A stretch of DNA of 64,000 nt, from the NCBI RefSeq assembly GCF_000196515.1, contig NC_014248.1, positions 4,158,001 through 4,222,000 on the forward strand, read 5' to 3'. Below are positions 36,873 to 45,062 of the stretch, in pieces. Source of the stretch: 'Nostoc azollae' 0708 (GTDB taxonomy: Bacteria > Cyanobacteriota > Cyanobacteriia > Cyanobacteriales > Nostocaceae). Each line of letters starts with the position of its first letter. The first letter of the stretch is position 1. The notes beneath the pieces were generated by a model. It did no database searches and was not told the origin of the DNA. It worked only from the letters and a program-made list of their open reading frames with translations. A program made the position numbers and the translations under genes.

Positions 36873-38801
36873 TTACAACTTAGTGCCGCACTCAGAACAG
36901 AAGTTATGGTTAGGCGAGTTTTTTGTCCCACAATGACTGCAAGCAACTGGCTCATCTGTATTTGTGGGTGGAGGTTTTGGCAAACCAAACATCTGCGCGT
37001 TACTCTTGCCAGGGGCTACCATCGGATAGCAGTTTTCATCTCTGGTAACATGAACATCGACAATCACCGGTCCATTGTGTGCCAGCATTTCGGCAATTTT
37101 ATCTGCCAATTCTTCCCGGCTGCTAATCACCATCCCTTTGATCCCATAAGCCTGTGCTAACAGCTCAATATCTGGCATCCCTACTTCCATATTTGAGCAG
37201 GAATAACGTTCACCATAAAAGGCTTCTTGCCATTGACGCACCATTCCCTGCCAACCGTTATTTAAAATTACAGTCTTGATATTTATCCCATACTGTGCTA
37301 TAGTTCCCAGTTCCTGTAAGCACATTTGGAAACTGGCATCACCGCTAATACAGATCACTTCTTCATCAGGGAAGCCCACTTTAGCACCCATAGCCGCAGG
37401 GACACCAAAACCCATTGTTCCTAAACCGGCGCTAGAAATCCAGCGTCTAGGTCCATTTTTGAGGAATTGTGCTGCCCACATTTGATGTTGACCAACATCG
37501 GTGGTATAAAAAGCATTGGGTGCTTGACTCCCAACTGCCACAATTACCTCTTGGGGAGAAATGCTGTCAGCATGATGAGGCACAACCAAGGGGTAATCTT
37601 GTTTCCAACGGTTAATTAGATTTAACCATTCTTGATTTTGATTAGGTGTAGTTTTTCCCGTTGCGTCTTGACATCGCCGGAGTAAATCAGTTAGAACACT
37701 CTTGACATCGCCAACGATAGGAACTTCAGGAACGCGGTTTTTACCAACTTCTGCCGGGTCAATGTCGATGTGAATGACTTTAGCACGGGAAGCAAATTCA
37801 CCTAATCTTCCTGTTACACGGTCATCAAATCTTGCACCAACACAAATCAGCAAATCACAATCTGTAACCGCAAAATTAGCGTAAGCAGTACCGTGCATCC
37901 CCAACATTCCTAAAGATAGGGGATGATGTTCATCAAATGCACCGATACCCATGAGGGTTGTGGTGACGGGGATATTAAATAATTCTGCCAGACGTTTAAC
38001 TTCTGCGTGGGCATTCGCTGCGATCACACCCCCACCAACATATAATAAGGGTCTACCACTTTCCGTAATCAACTGAATCGCCGCATTAATTTGTCGGGGA
38101 TTACCTTTAACTGTAGGACGATATCCAGGTAACTTGACTGAACCAGGTTCTACAGGCACATAATCAAATTCTTCCAAAGCCACATCTTTGGGAACATCTA
38201 TCAAAACTGGTCCTGGTCTGCCTGTATTGGCAATATGGAAGGCTTCAGCCACAATCCGCGCCATATCTTTGGGGTCACGGACTACATAAGAATGCTTGAC
38301 AATGGGCAGAGTAATACCGTAGATATCCGTTTCTTGGAAAGCATCTGTACCAATTGCCGCTCGTGGTACTTGTCCTGTCACCACAATCATCGGAATGGAA
38401 TCCATGTAAGCTGTGGCAATACCTGTCACCAAGTTAGTTGCCCCAGGACCAGAAGTCCCAAAACACACTCCTACTTTACCTGTAGCGCGGGCGTAGCCGT
38501 CAGCCGCATGGGAAGCACCTTGTTCATGTCTGACAAGAATATGCTTAATTATACCGCTTGCCTCCACTTTATACAGGTCATCATAAATCGGTAGAATTGC
38601 CCCACCGGGATAACCAAAAATGTACTCAACACCGTGACGGAGGAGACTATCTAACAAGGCAAAACCGCCAGAAGCCCTTGTAGGAGCGACAATTGGCGAG
38701 TTAGAGATAGGAGACTTTTTGTTATTTTCAGATTGTGGGAGACTGATTTGAGAAGGCGATTCTCCTGCGGAGACACTTTGTGAACGCACGGTTAACCTCA
38801 A
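36873..38801 (-). CDS. ilvB: Acetolactate synthase large subunit with zinc-ribbon tail
   Basis: This ThDP enzyme condenses pyruvate (or pyruvate plus 2-oxobutyrate) in valine, leucine and isoleucine synthesis. The 642 residues show the N-terminal pyrimidine domain with the catalytic Glu in [20 protein letters not shown], a central FAD/transhydrogenase-like domain, and the ThDP motif [20 protein letters not shown] ending in NN. The length from about residue 40 to 605 is standard. The last 22 residues, [20 protein letters not shown] plus KL, form a four-Cys zinc ribbon (CxxC...CxxC) that is not part of the classical enzyme. The N-terminal ~45 residues are a polar extension. No small subunit gene (ilvN) is adjacent. 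Confidence 0.95.
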   Translation of the reverse strand: MRLTVRSQSVSAGESPSQISLPQSENNKKSPISNSPIVAPTRASGGFALLDSLLRHGVEYIFGYPGGAILPIYDDLYKVEASGIIKHILVRHEQGASHAADGYARATGKVGVCFGTSGPGATNLVTGIATAYMDSIPMIVVTGQVPRAAIGTDAFQETDIYGITLPIVKHSYVVRDPKDMARIVAEAFHIANTGRPGPVLIDVPKDVALEEFDYVPVEPGSVKLPGYRPTVKGNPRQINAAIQLITESGRPLLYVGGGVIAANAHAEVKRLAELFNIPVTTTLMGIGAFDEHHPLSLGMLGMHGTAYANFAVTDCDLLICVGARFDDRVTGRLGEFASRAKVIHIDIDPAEVGKNRVPEVPIVGDVKSVLTDLLRRCQDATGKTTPNQNQEWLNLINRWKQDYPLVVPHHADSISPQEVIVAVGSQAPNAFYTTDVGQHQMWAAQFLKNGPRRWISSAGLGTMGFGVPAAMGAKVGFPDEEVICISGDASFQMCLQELGTIAQYGINIKTVILNNGWQGMVRQWQEAFYGERYSCSNMEVGMPDIELLAQAYGIKGMVISSREELADKIAEMLAHNGPVIVDVHVTRDENCYPMVAPGKSNAQMFGLPKPPPTNTDEPVACSHCGTKNSPNHNFCSECGTKL

Positions 38802-38939
38802 AATATAACTAAAGTTAAGACTTAGATTCTGTATTTATAATTTCATTTTAATGGCAAAGCTCTTATTACCAATGCTTAGAAATCTCTATTTATCAGCATT
38901 AATTATCAGCATTAAGGATGGATTATGATTCTACAGGAT

Positions 38940-40187
38940 TTAGATCACATCTTGCAAGACTCTCCTAGTATTGTGCCAAGTCCAGAAACCGATAACTAGG
39001 ACAGTGAGACTCATTCCGCACAGCACCACTGGCAATCCAAAGACGTTAACCAGCTTGGTTGTAATCAACAGAGGTGCAGAGAGGGCAATATTAATGGCAT
39101 GATTTTGAAAGCCAAATACCTTACCATGCATTGCTGGGGGAGTGTATTGTTGAATCAAAGTTTGCATTGGCACGTTAATTAGGGCTGCACCTAAACCTAA
39201 GACAACGGACAGTCCCAACACTAAAGCTAGGTTCTGAATAAAAATAAACATTCCTAATGCCACTGCCATAAATATAAAACCAATCAAAGGCAAAGGCTTA
39301 CGATGTAATTTCTGGCCAAAGTGTCCTATAATCCCTGCACCTAAAACCATTCCTACGCCAGCCGCTGCCACAAAAAAGCTAAAATCAGTTTGCTCTAAGT
39401 TTAACTTTGCAGCTAATCTAATGGATAATTCCAGGAGTGCAGCAAACACGCAGTACAAGGCGACGATTTGCAGCATAGCATTCCAGATGAGTCCATTTTG
39501 TTTGAGATACCGCCAACCTTGTAAGAATTCAGTTAATGGATTAGCTACAGAGGTTTGCAGATCTTCTTTAAAACGAATGGGTAGCATAATTGCCGCAGAC
39601 AAAAGGTAGAAACCACCTACTAATAGTTCTTTACCAAATTGAAAGTTGAGATATTCAGCCCAGTGCAGAATTGGCTTGCCCACAGCATAGCCAACAATTA
39701 ATGCTCCCATCATGGTGCTGCTAAATAAGGCATTGGCAGCCATCAGATTCTCTCGTTTCACCATTAGGGGTATAGTGGCTTGTTCGGCAGGAGCAAAAAA
39801 CTGTGTCACAGTGGAGATACCAAAATTCAGTGCTAATAATATTCCTAACTGTCGTGGCAAGAATGGTATACACAGCGTGAATAACCCACGGATAAGATCA
39901 GAAGCAATCATGATCAGCTTTTTTGGCATCCTGTCAACAATGACACCACCAGCAGAACCAAAAAAAATGGCTGGCAGGGTAAAGGCCATGTATAAATAAA
40001 GGCGCCCTGTCCCTTCTGACAAATTAGCAGGTAAGTATTTTTTCTCTAATAAGTCAATCATTAGGATTAGTAAAACCTTATCTGCTAACTGGGAAATCAG
40101 TTGCCCAATCCACATAAGCATAAAATTGCGGCTTTTTAGCAGTGCGGCAAAGCCGTTATTGACAGCAGTTGGTTCAGTGGGAAACAT
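38940..40187 (-). CDS. MFS transporter
   Basis: The 415-residue protein has about 10-12 hydrophobic helices. The cytoplasmic loop between helices 2 and 3 reads GGVIVDRMPKKLIMIASDLI, matching the G..xDR.(G/K)R.. major-facilitator motif A. It starts MFPTEPTAVNNGFAALLKSR. It resembles the bacterial MFS_3/enterobactin-exporter-like group often annotated as efflux permeases. The substrate is unknown. The gene stands alone with low-complexity repeats upstream. The frame is intact. Confidence 0.88.
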   Translation of the reverse strand: MFPTEPTAVNNGFAALLKSRNFMLMWIGQLISQLADKVLLILMIDLLEKKYLPANLSEGTGRLYLYMAFTLPAIFFGSAGGVIVDRMPKKLIMIASDLIRGLFTLCIPFLPRQLGILLALNFGISTVTQFFAPAEQATIPLMVKRENLMAANALFSSTMMGALIVGYAVGKPILHWAEYLNFQFGKELLVGGFYLLSAAIMLPIRFKEDLQTSVANPLTEFLQGWRYLKQNGLIWNAMLQIVALYCVFAALLELSIRLAAKLNLEQTDFSFFVAAAGVGMVLGAGIIGHFGQKLHRKPLPLIGFIFMAVALGMFIFIQNLALVLGLSVVLGLGAALINVPMQTLIQQYTPPAMHGKVFGFQNHAINIALSAPLLITTKLVNVFGLPVVLCGMSLTVLVIGFWTWHNTRRVLQDVI

Positions 40188-40218
40188 TTAGATACTATTG
40201 ACTAATGACTAAGGTAAT

Positions 40219-40339
40219 TGGGCATGGGGCATGGGGCATGGAGCATTGGGCATTGGGCATTAGGAAAATTACTTCCCCATCTCCCCCATCTCCCCCATCT
40301 CCCTCATTTCCCTCATCTTCCCCATCTCCCTCATCTTCC
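40219..40339. repeat. Low-complexity direct repeats (GGGCATGG / CCCCCATCT)
   Basis: Two adjacent blocks occur between the MFS and hydrolase genes: repeats of ggggcatgg/gggcattg at 40219-40262 and about seven copies of a ccccatctc-like unit at 40274-40339. An open frame runs through it but its translation is repeat (SPSPPSPPSP), so no gene is called. Confidence 0.75.
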
Positions 40340-40364
40340 ATGTCCCCAGTCCCCAATCCCCTTT

Positions 40365-40952
40365 TTATTCATAGTGTTTTAGTAACAAATGTAAAAATTC
40401 AGCAGCATTCAGACGATTCTGGGGTTGGGAACACCCAATTGATTGATCTACCCAATGACCTTGTACCGTTTGGGGCGATCGCCACATTGATAAATGGTCT
40501 ACTGATGGATCGGCATAAAAATTATCTTCCCCACTACTTAAAATAGCAGAACTCCAATGGGTAAAATAATCATGACTCAAGCGATGTATTGGGAAATTAC
40601 CCCATAGTGGGACTCCCCAACCATCTATAGCAATAAAAGCTTTGACATGACCGCCCAGGACTTGCCACTTGGTAGCAGCGATAATTGCGCCAATTACACC
40701 AGCACTAAAGCTAATGAATATAACAGGCGATTCTAGCTTATTACTCAAGCGATGCCTACGGCGATCAAAGTTATCATGCAAAAACTGCAAAATATGAAAT
40801 CCTGATAAAGCTAAAATACCTTCCCCTGGGAAAGTAAGTATATCTACTGCGATTCCATTGATGGTTATATCAGTCGCTGGATTTAAGCATTCTGCAATAA
40901 AGCTTTCAGTTAATTCTGGTTCATGAATTCCAGGGCAAATAATAATAGTCAT
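40365..40952 (-). CDS. Alpha/beta-hydrolase-fold protein, cyanobacterial
   Basis: The 195-residue protein starts MTIIICPGIHEPELTESFIA. It has a nucleophile-elbow-like turn SPVIFISFSAGVIGAIIAAT (S-F-S-A-G, Ser in the G-x-S-x-G position with Ser for the first Gly). A strand AFIAIDGWGVPLW follows. The His in the late part (LGSVQGHW-like region, QTVQGHWVDQSIGC) could complete a triad. It is probably a small cytosolic hydrolase of unknown substrate. It is convergent with no partner and its stop lies close to the repeat block. The frame is intact. Confidence 0.6.
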   Translation of the reverse strand: MTIIICPGIHEPELTESFIAECLNPATDITINGIAVDILTFPGEGILALSGFHILQFLHDNFDRRRHRLSNKLESPVIFISFSAGVIGAIIAATKWQVLGGHVKAFIAIDGWGVPLWGNFPIHRLSHDYFTHWSSAILSSGEDNFYADPSVDHLSMWRSPQTVQGHWVDQSIGCSQPQNRLNAAEFLHLLLKHYE

Positions 40953-41281
40953 TTACTTTGTTATATTGGCAATTATCACACTTTTCATTCTTTAGAAAGA
41001 TTAAATATTTTAGATTCAATATTTTAAATATTATGTATTTGCATCAAATTTATCAGCTTGTACCTTTGATTTAGTTTTATTTTCAGTTAATTATTACACA
41101 CATTTGACACTGGTAACTCAAAACACAGTCTCCTATGTAACGTAATAACAACACTATTGTATATTTTTGTGTTTATGTCTATCCTATCCCCCTGGAAGGG
41201 ATAATAATGAACGAGTATGGGCAATGATACAGTCATTCCCACTTACAATCTTGCCATTTTGGTTATATTGAGGAAGTTATT
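40953..41281. other. AT-rich intergenic region upstream of the ferrochelatase-like gene
   Basis: No open frame or clear motif is seen. A GAGGAAG Shine-Dalgarno lies just before the GTG start at 41282. Confidence 0.4.
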
Positions 41282-42400
41282 GTGGTTGCAACTCCAGAAA
41301 AACTGCAACATACTCACGAGCATCTACCAGGGCATGACCGAGTAGCTGTATTGCTCATGGGCTACGGTGAAGTCGAAACCTACGAAGATTTCGCTAATTA
41401 TAACGAACAGGCTTTAAATCTACTTACTGCCAAATTCGCTCCAGTACCCACTTGGATTTATCCGCCCCTAGGAAAACTATTGGCGTTATTTGACCGTCAT
41501 GAGTGGGGACATACACATCATGATTTCATCTCTCCACATAATGCCATTTTTGAACGGCAACGGGCTGGAATTGAACACGAATTACAACATAAATGGGGTG
41601 GTGGTGTTCAAGTTTTCAAAGCTTTTAACTTTTGCGCTCCTTTTTTGCCTAAACAGGTTTTAGCAGAACTCAAAAATCAAGGTTTTGAAAAAATCTTAAT
41701 TTATCCGTTGTTGGTAGTAGATTCTATTTTCACCAGTGGCATAGCTATTGAGCAAGTTAATAATGCTCTAGCTGAATTAGCCAATGGTGATGAACATTGG
41801 GTCAAAGGAATGCGTTATATTCCTTCTTTCTACAATGAGCCTGAATATATTAATTTAATGGCGCGTTTGGTAGAAGAAAAAATTAATTCTGACTTAGCCG
41901 ATGCCTACCTACCTTCACAAATTGGCATTGTGTTGATGAATCATGGTTGTCCTCACAAAGCCAAAGGATTTACATCTGGTATTGATGAAAGTCAAGCACT
42001 TTACGAATTAGTCAGAGAAAAGTTAATTAACCGGTATCCTTTAATTTCTGTAGGTTGGTTAAACCACCATACACCGCTAATTGAGTGGACACAGCCAAAT
42101 GCTACCCAAGCTGCAAAAAATATCATTCAATTGGGTGCAGAAGTGGTAATATTTATGCCAATTGGCTTTGCCACAGAAAACCACGAAACATTGTTAGATG
42201 TTCATCACATCATTCATGTTTTAGAAAAACAGCATCCGAATGTGGATTATTTACAAATGGCTTGTGTAAATGACAATCCCCAATTTTTGGATATGGCTGC
42301 TGAATGGGCAAATGGTCATATTGCAGAGTTGATGCAAGAGGAAGCTAAGGAAGTTAATGTGCAGTTGCCTTTAACTCATCATCATCACCATCATCATTAG
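41282..42400 (+). CDS. Ferrochelatase-like class II chelatase with C-terminal seven-His tail
   Basis: The 372-residue protein starts at GTG with a GAGGAAG ribosome site. It follows the ferrochelatase (HemH) fold: VAVLLMGYGEVETYEDFANY at the N-terminus, LIYPLLVVDSIFTSGIAIEQ near the middle, then IVLMNHGCPHKAKGFTSGID and VIFMPIGFATENHETLLDVH. The last has the H/E...E-T-L/E pattern of chelatase active sites. The product would insert Fe or another metal into a tetrapyrrole. It lacks the C-terminal CAB-type helix that many cyanobacterial HemH proteins have. It ends LTHHHHHHH, a natural seven-His tail suited to metal binding, plus HEWGHTHHDF near residue 80. The metal and porphyrin are unknown. Confidence 0.75.
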   Translation: MVATPEKLQHTHEHLPGHDRVAVLLMGYGEVETYEDFANYNEQALNLLTAKFAPVPTWIYPPLGKLLALFDRHEWGHTHHDFISPHNAIFERQRAGIEHELQHKWGGGVQVFKAFNFCAPFLPKQVLAELKNQGFEKILIYPLLVVDSIFTSGIAIEQVNNALAELANGDEHWVKGMRYIPSFYNEPEYINLMARLVEEKINSDLADAYLPSQIGIVLMNHGCPHKAKGFTSGIDESQALYELVREKLINRYPLISVGWLNHHTPLIEWTQPNATQAAKNIIQLGAEVVIFMPIGFATENHETLLDVHHIIHVLEKQHPNVDYLQMACVNDNPQFLDMAAEWANGHIAELMQEEAKEVNVQLPLTHHHHHHH

Positions 42401-42482
42401 GTGATTGGAAAGAACAGGGTGCAGGATGTGAGAAGAATAATTTTTTGTCTCTTGCCTTTTCCTTGACCCAAATAGGGTGTCG

Positions 42483-42560
42483 GGTGTAGAGAACCCAGCC
42501 CTCTACACCTCTTTCAAACATAAAGTTCGTAACCGACCCAACTATGAATTGGGGGTTTTT
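42483..42560 (+). terminator. Two small hairpins downstream of the chelatase gene
   Basis: A 9-bp perfect stem (ggtgtagag at 42483-42491, ctctacacc at 42501-42509) is followed by a second one (cccaa/ttggg near 42538-42555) ending in a T-run (ggttttttattt). The second resembles a weak intrinsic terminator for the gene ending at 42400. Confidence 0.45.
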
Positions 42561-42676
42561 TATTTGGAAGTCCCTTGAAGTAATTTTTATATTATTTCGA
42601 GACATAATCTCCGGTATTACTTTATGCTGTTAGTAGATTTTTAATCTAACAACATAATTTTAATACCAGTATCCAG

Positions 42677-43306
42677 ATGAAAACAACTATAGCGAATATT
42701 CACAGTCAGCCAGCTACACCAAGCTATTCACCTTCTGTACCCCTTCATGTGTACCGGGAATTAGTTGCCGAGTTACAAGCGGTACAGGCTAAGTTAGATG
42801 TAGTCACCAGCCATAATCAGAAATTGTCCCAGGAAAATCAACAACTGCGGCAAGAAATTACCAAAGTGGTTCAGTCTTGTTTAGAACTGCAAAAGTTAGT
42901 AGACTCTTCAGCACCTGTGTCTCAACCAGCTAAACAGACCCAAGCTGATGTCATCAACACTATACCGAGTTATCAGCCATTACTACGTGTTAAAGCTAAA
43001 GCTAAATCTGCAAATAAACCACCTGCGAAAAAAGCATCTCCTCCACGTCAACCAACTCCCAAACCACCTCAAAAAATCCGAAGTGAGGTTTTTTCTGTAC
43101 CTGTGATAGATATGAATTTTCCCTCTTCAGCACCAGTTTTTATAGAGGAACAAGAAGTAAGATATTATACTGATCATGAGTCTGAATTAAAGGGACTGAA
43201 TGGCTGGTGGTTAATAATTACTATTGTCTTAATTATGATTACTGGTTTTGGTGCTGGGTATTTAGTTGTGCGTCCTTTATTACAAAATGAGAGTCAGATT
43301 CGTTAG
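42677..43306 (+). CDS. Membrane-anchored coiled-coil protein, unknown function
   Basis: The 209-residue product has an N-terminal coiled coil (about 25-80: ELVAELQAVQAKLDVVTSHN, LSQENQQLRQEITKVVQ). A Lys/Pro-rich linker follows (about 105-140: KAKAKSANKPPAKKASPPRQ). A single C-terminal transmembrane helix (about 178-203: GWWLIITIVLIMITGFGAGY) ends the protein. No signal peptide is present, so the coiled coil is likely cytoplasmic. No named family is recognised. It could be a thylakoid- or division-related scaffold, but that is speculation. Confidence 0.65.
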   Translation: MKTTIANIHSQPATPSYSPSVPLHVYRELVAELQAVQAKLDVVTSHNQKLSQENQQLRQEITKVVQSCLELQKLVDSSAPVSQPAKQTQADVINTIPSYQPLLRVKAKAKSANKPPAKKASPPRQPTPKPPQKIRSEVFSVPVIDMNFPSSAPVFIEEQEVRYYTDHESELKGLNGWWLIITIVLIMITGFGAGYLVVRPLLQNESQIR

Positions 43307-43375
43307 CTATTCAACACCTATGAATCCGTGTCTTCATCATCCTAGTGTACTACTGACTGCTGATTACTTACATAA

Positions 43376-44188
43376 TTAAATTCTACCCGCAAGAGGTAAA
43401 TTCACCTTCAATCGTTTAAACATTGCTTCCCGCCCTTGCATTGCTAAGGTATCATTTAAGGGTGAAAGTTGAATTTCTTCCTGATATTTCAACCTTAAGG
43501 CGGTTTGAATTAACCAATCTGCTACAAAGGGATTTTTCGGTAACAATGGTCCGTGAGAATAGGTTGCGATCGCATTCTGATAAAATGCACCTTCTGTACC
43601 ATCTTCACCATTATTACCTAAGCCATACACCACGCGCCCCAAGGCTTCCACTTTACCTAATTTAGTGCGTCCACCATGATTTTCAAACCCGACTAAATAG
43701 GGTTTAGTTCCTGTCATTGCTTCCAGTTCTTGTGCAAAACGTGAAGCTGTAACTTCTATAACCAAATTACCAATACAACGTTTCGTATTTTCACCAGGAT
43801 GGATAGAAACTAAATCTAATATTCCTAAGCCTTCAATTCTTTGTCCAAAGCCTGGTTCATAATAATGTCCTAGTAGTTGGGGAGAACCACAGGTAAAAAC
43901 CCCTGGTGTACCATTTTCGATTTTCTCCCGCATTGCGTCAGCTTTTGCACCTTGTAAGTCCCGCATCACGATTTCTTGCTGACGGTCTTGTGCGCCTCCA
44001 CCGACTATCACATCCACTGATTTTAGATCATCTGGGGTGGAGTTTTGGTCTAAGGGCAATACTGTGACGTTATATTCCCGCCATTGTGCGCGACGTTCTA
44101 TAATTATAACATTTCCACGATCACCATAGGTACTCATCAACTGAGGATATAACCAACCTATAATAATTTCCATTTGTCCAGAACGCAT
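43376..44188 (-). CDS. GatD-like glutamine amidotransferase (CobB/CobQ type)
   Basis: The 270-residue class I amidotransferase starts (M6) MEIIIGWLYPQLMSTYGDRG. The oxyanion loop is VDVIVGGGAQDRQ and the catalytic Cys lies in GVFTCGSPQLLGHYYEPGFG. The late catalytic His is in TYSHGPLLPKNPFVADWLI. This fits the GatD family, which pairs with MurT to amidate lipid II glutamate. The nucleophile elbow is CGS instead of the usual CGG. No murT gene is adjacent, unlike in many genomes. The start is either the ATG at 44188 (MRSGQ) or at 44173. Glutaminase activity is likely and the partner unknown. Confidence 0.8.
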   Translation of the reverse strand: MRSGQMEIIIGWLYPQLMSTYGDRGNVIIIERRAQWREYNVTVLPLDQNSTPDDLKSVDVIVGGGAQDRQQEIVMRDLQGAKADAMREKIENGTPGVFTCGSPQLLGHYYEPGFGQRIEGLGILDLVSIHPGENTKRCIGNLVIEVTASRFAQELEAMTGTKPYLVGFENHGGRTKLGKVEALGRVVYGLGNNGEDGTEGAFYQNAIATYSHGPLLPKNPFVADWLIQTALRLKYQEEIQLSPLNDTLAMQGREAMFKRLKVNLPLAGRI

Positions 44189-44404
44189 AAATCCTCACTT
44201 TAACAATTCAAATTAATGTGCGTTCAATGTTACCTCATTTTTTCTATTTCTCCATTTTATCTGGGAATTTTGTAGTTTATGTAACAGTATTTATATTAAC
44301 TTGTCACTATAATGAATAAAAAGCTAAATTCTAAATCTTACTTCCACTGGTAAAACTACAGAAAGAATCGGGTTTTCTTCACAACTGCATAAATTAATAA
44401 ATAT

Positions 44405-44806
44405 ATGGATTGTCAAACTGCTACTTTAGTCTACCAAGCAGAAAATCATCTCGACAAAATTCAGGATATTTTTCCCGAAGCTTGGAAGTTTTTAGAAGAA
44501 CAAGCTTTCGCTTATGTTCATAGCAAAGCAGACAAATTTGATTCCTCAGTTAAAAAGTTAGTTGGGGAAACGAACTTTAAATTCAGGATGGTTCACCGTG
44601 ATGATAAAGACCAATTAACAAAAGATTTGAGTGAGTTATTAGGTGATATCACTTCGCGTTTATTGTTAGAAAAGCATTTTTCTCAAGTTGTTGGTCAGCA
44701 GATTTTCTTTAGTACAATTTGTTGTAGCAGCCATCTTACCACAGACCATGAATTATGTTTAGAAGAAGTTTTACCTTTACAACGTGCTGCGGTGAAATTG
44801 CAATAG
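44405..44806 (+). CDS. Hypothetical protein, probably cyanobacterial
   Basis: The 133-residue soluble protein starts MDCQTATLVYQAENHLDKIQ. No known domain is recognised. It contains a CC pair (FFSTICCSSHLTTDHELCLE) with Cys and His residues that could bind metal. The upstream and downstream genes are unrelated and on the other strand. The composition and codon use look like those of the neighbouring genes, so I keep it as a gene. Confidence 0.5.
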   Translation: MDCQTATLVYQAENHLDKIQDIFPEAWKFLEEQAFAYVHSKADKFDSSVKKLVGETNFKFRMVHRDDKDQLTKDLSELLGDITSRLLLEKHFSQVVGQQIFFSTICCSSHLTTDHELCLEEVLPLQRAAVKLQ

Positions 44807-44938
44807 CAAAAAAATTACATTCTCATCACTGTACTAAGGGTTTATCATCGTCTTTTTTACCGGGAGAATCCCACATGTGTAAGTTTATTTTTATCTGACC
44901 TTACAACTTATCCAAGGCATAAAATAAATGAATGTTCG

Positions 44939-44963
44939 TGCGGTATGCCTACGGCATACCGCA
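44939..44963. repeat. Palindromic repeat of the GCCTACGGC type
   Basis: An 11-bp perfect stem tgcggtatgcc/ggcataccgca with a 3-bp loop. Related GCCGTAGGC words occur near 50985-51035 (tagcgtaccctacggc ... gccgtaggcatagcg), so this is a dispersed palindrome family. Confidence 0.7.
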
Positions 44964-45062
44964 AAGGACACAAATAACGTGAAGAAAAGAGAGCTTCAAA
45001 GGGTTTTTGAATTAGTCCTGTGATTTTTGTATAAAGACTGGGATACTCCCTTTTTATAAACA

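Noticed and set aside
40205-40546. Open frame of 113 codons over the low-complexity block
   Set aside because: The translation is mostly Ser-Pro repeat from the CCCCATCT units, and it overlaps the opposite-strand hydrolase gene.
41282-42400. His7 tail as a cloning-vector artefact
   Set aside because: The codons are mixed CAT/CAC, the sequence continues into normal intergenic DNA, and no vector sequence is seen.
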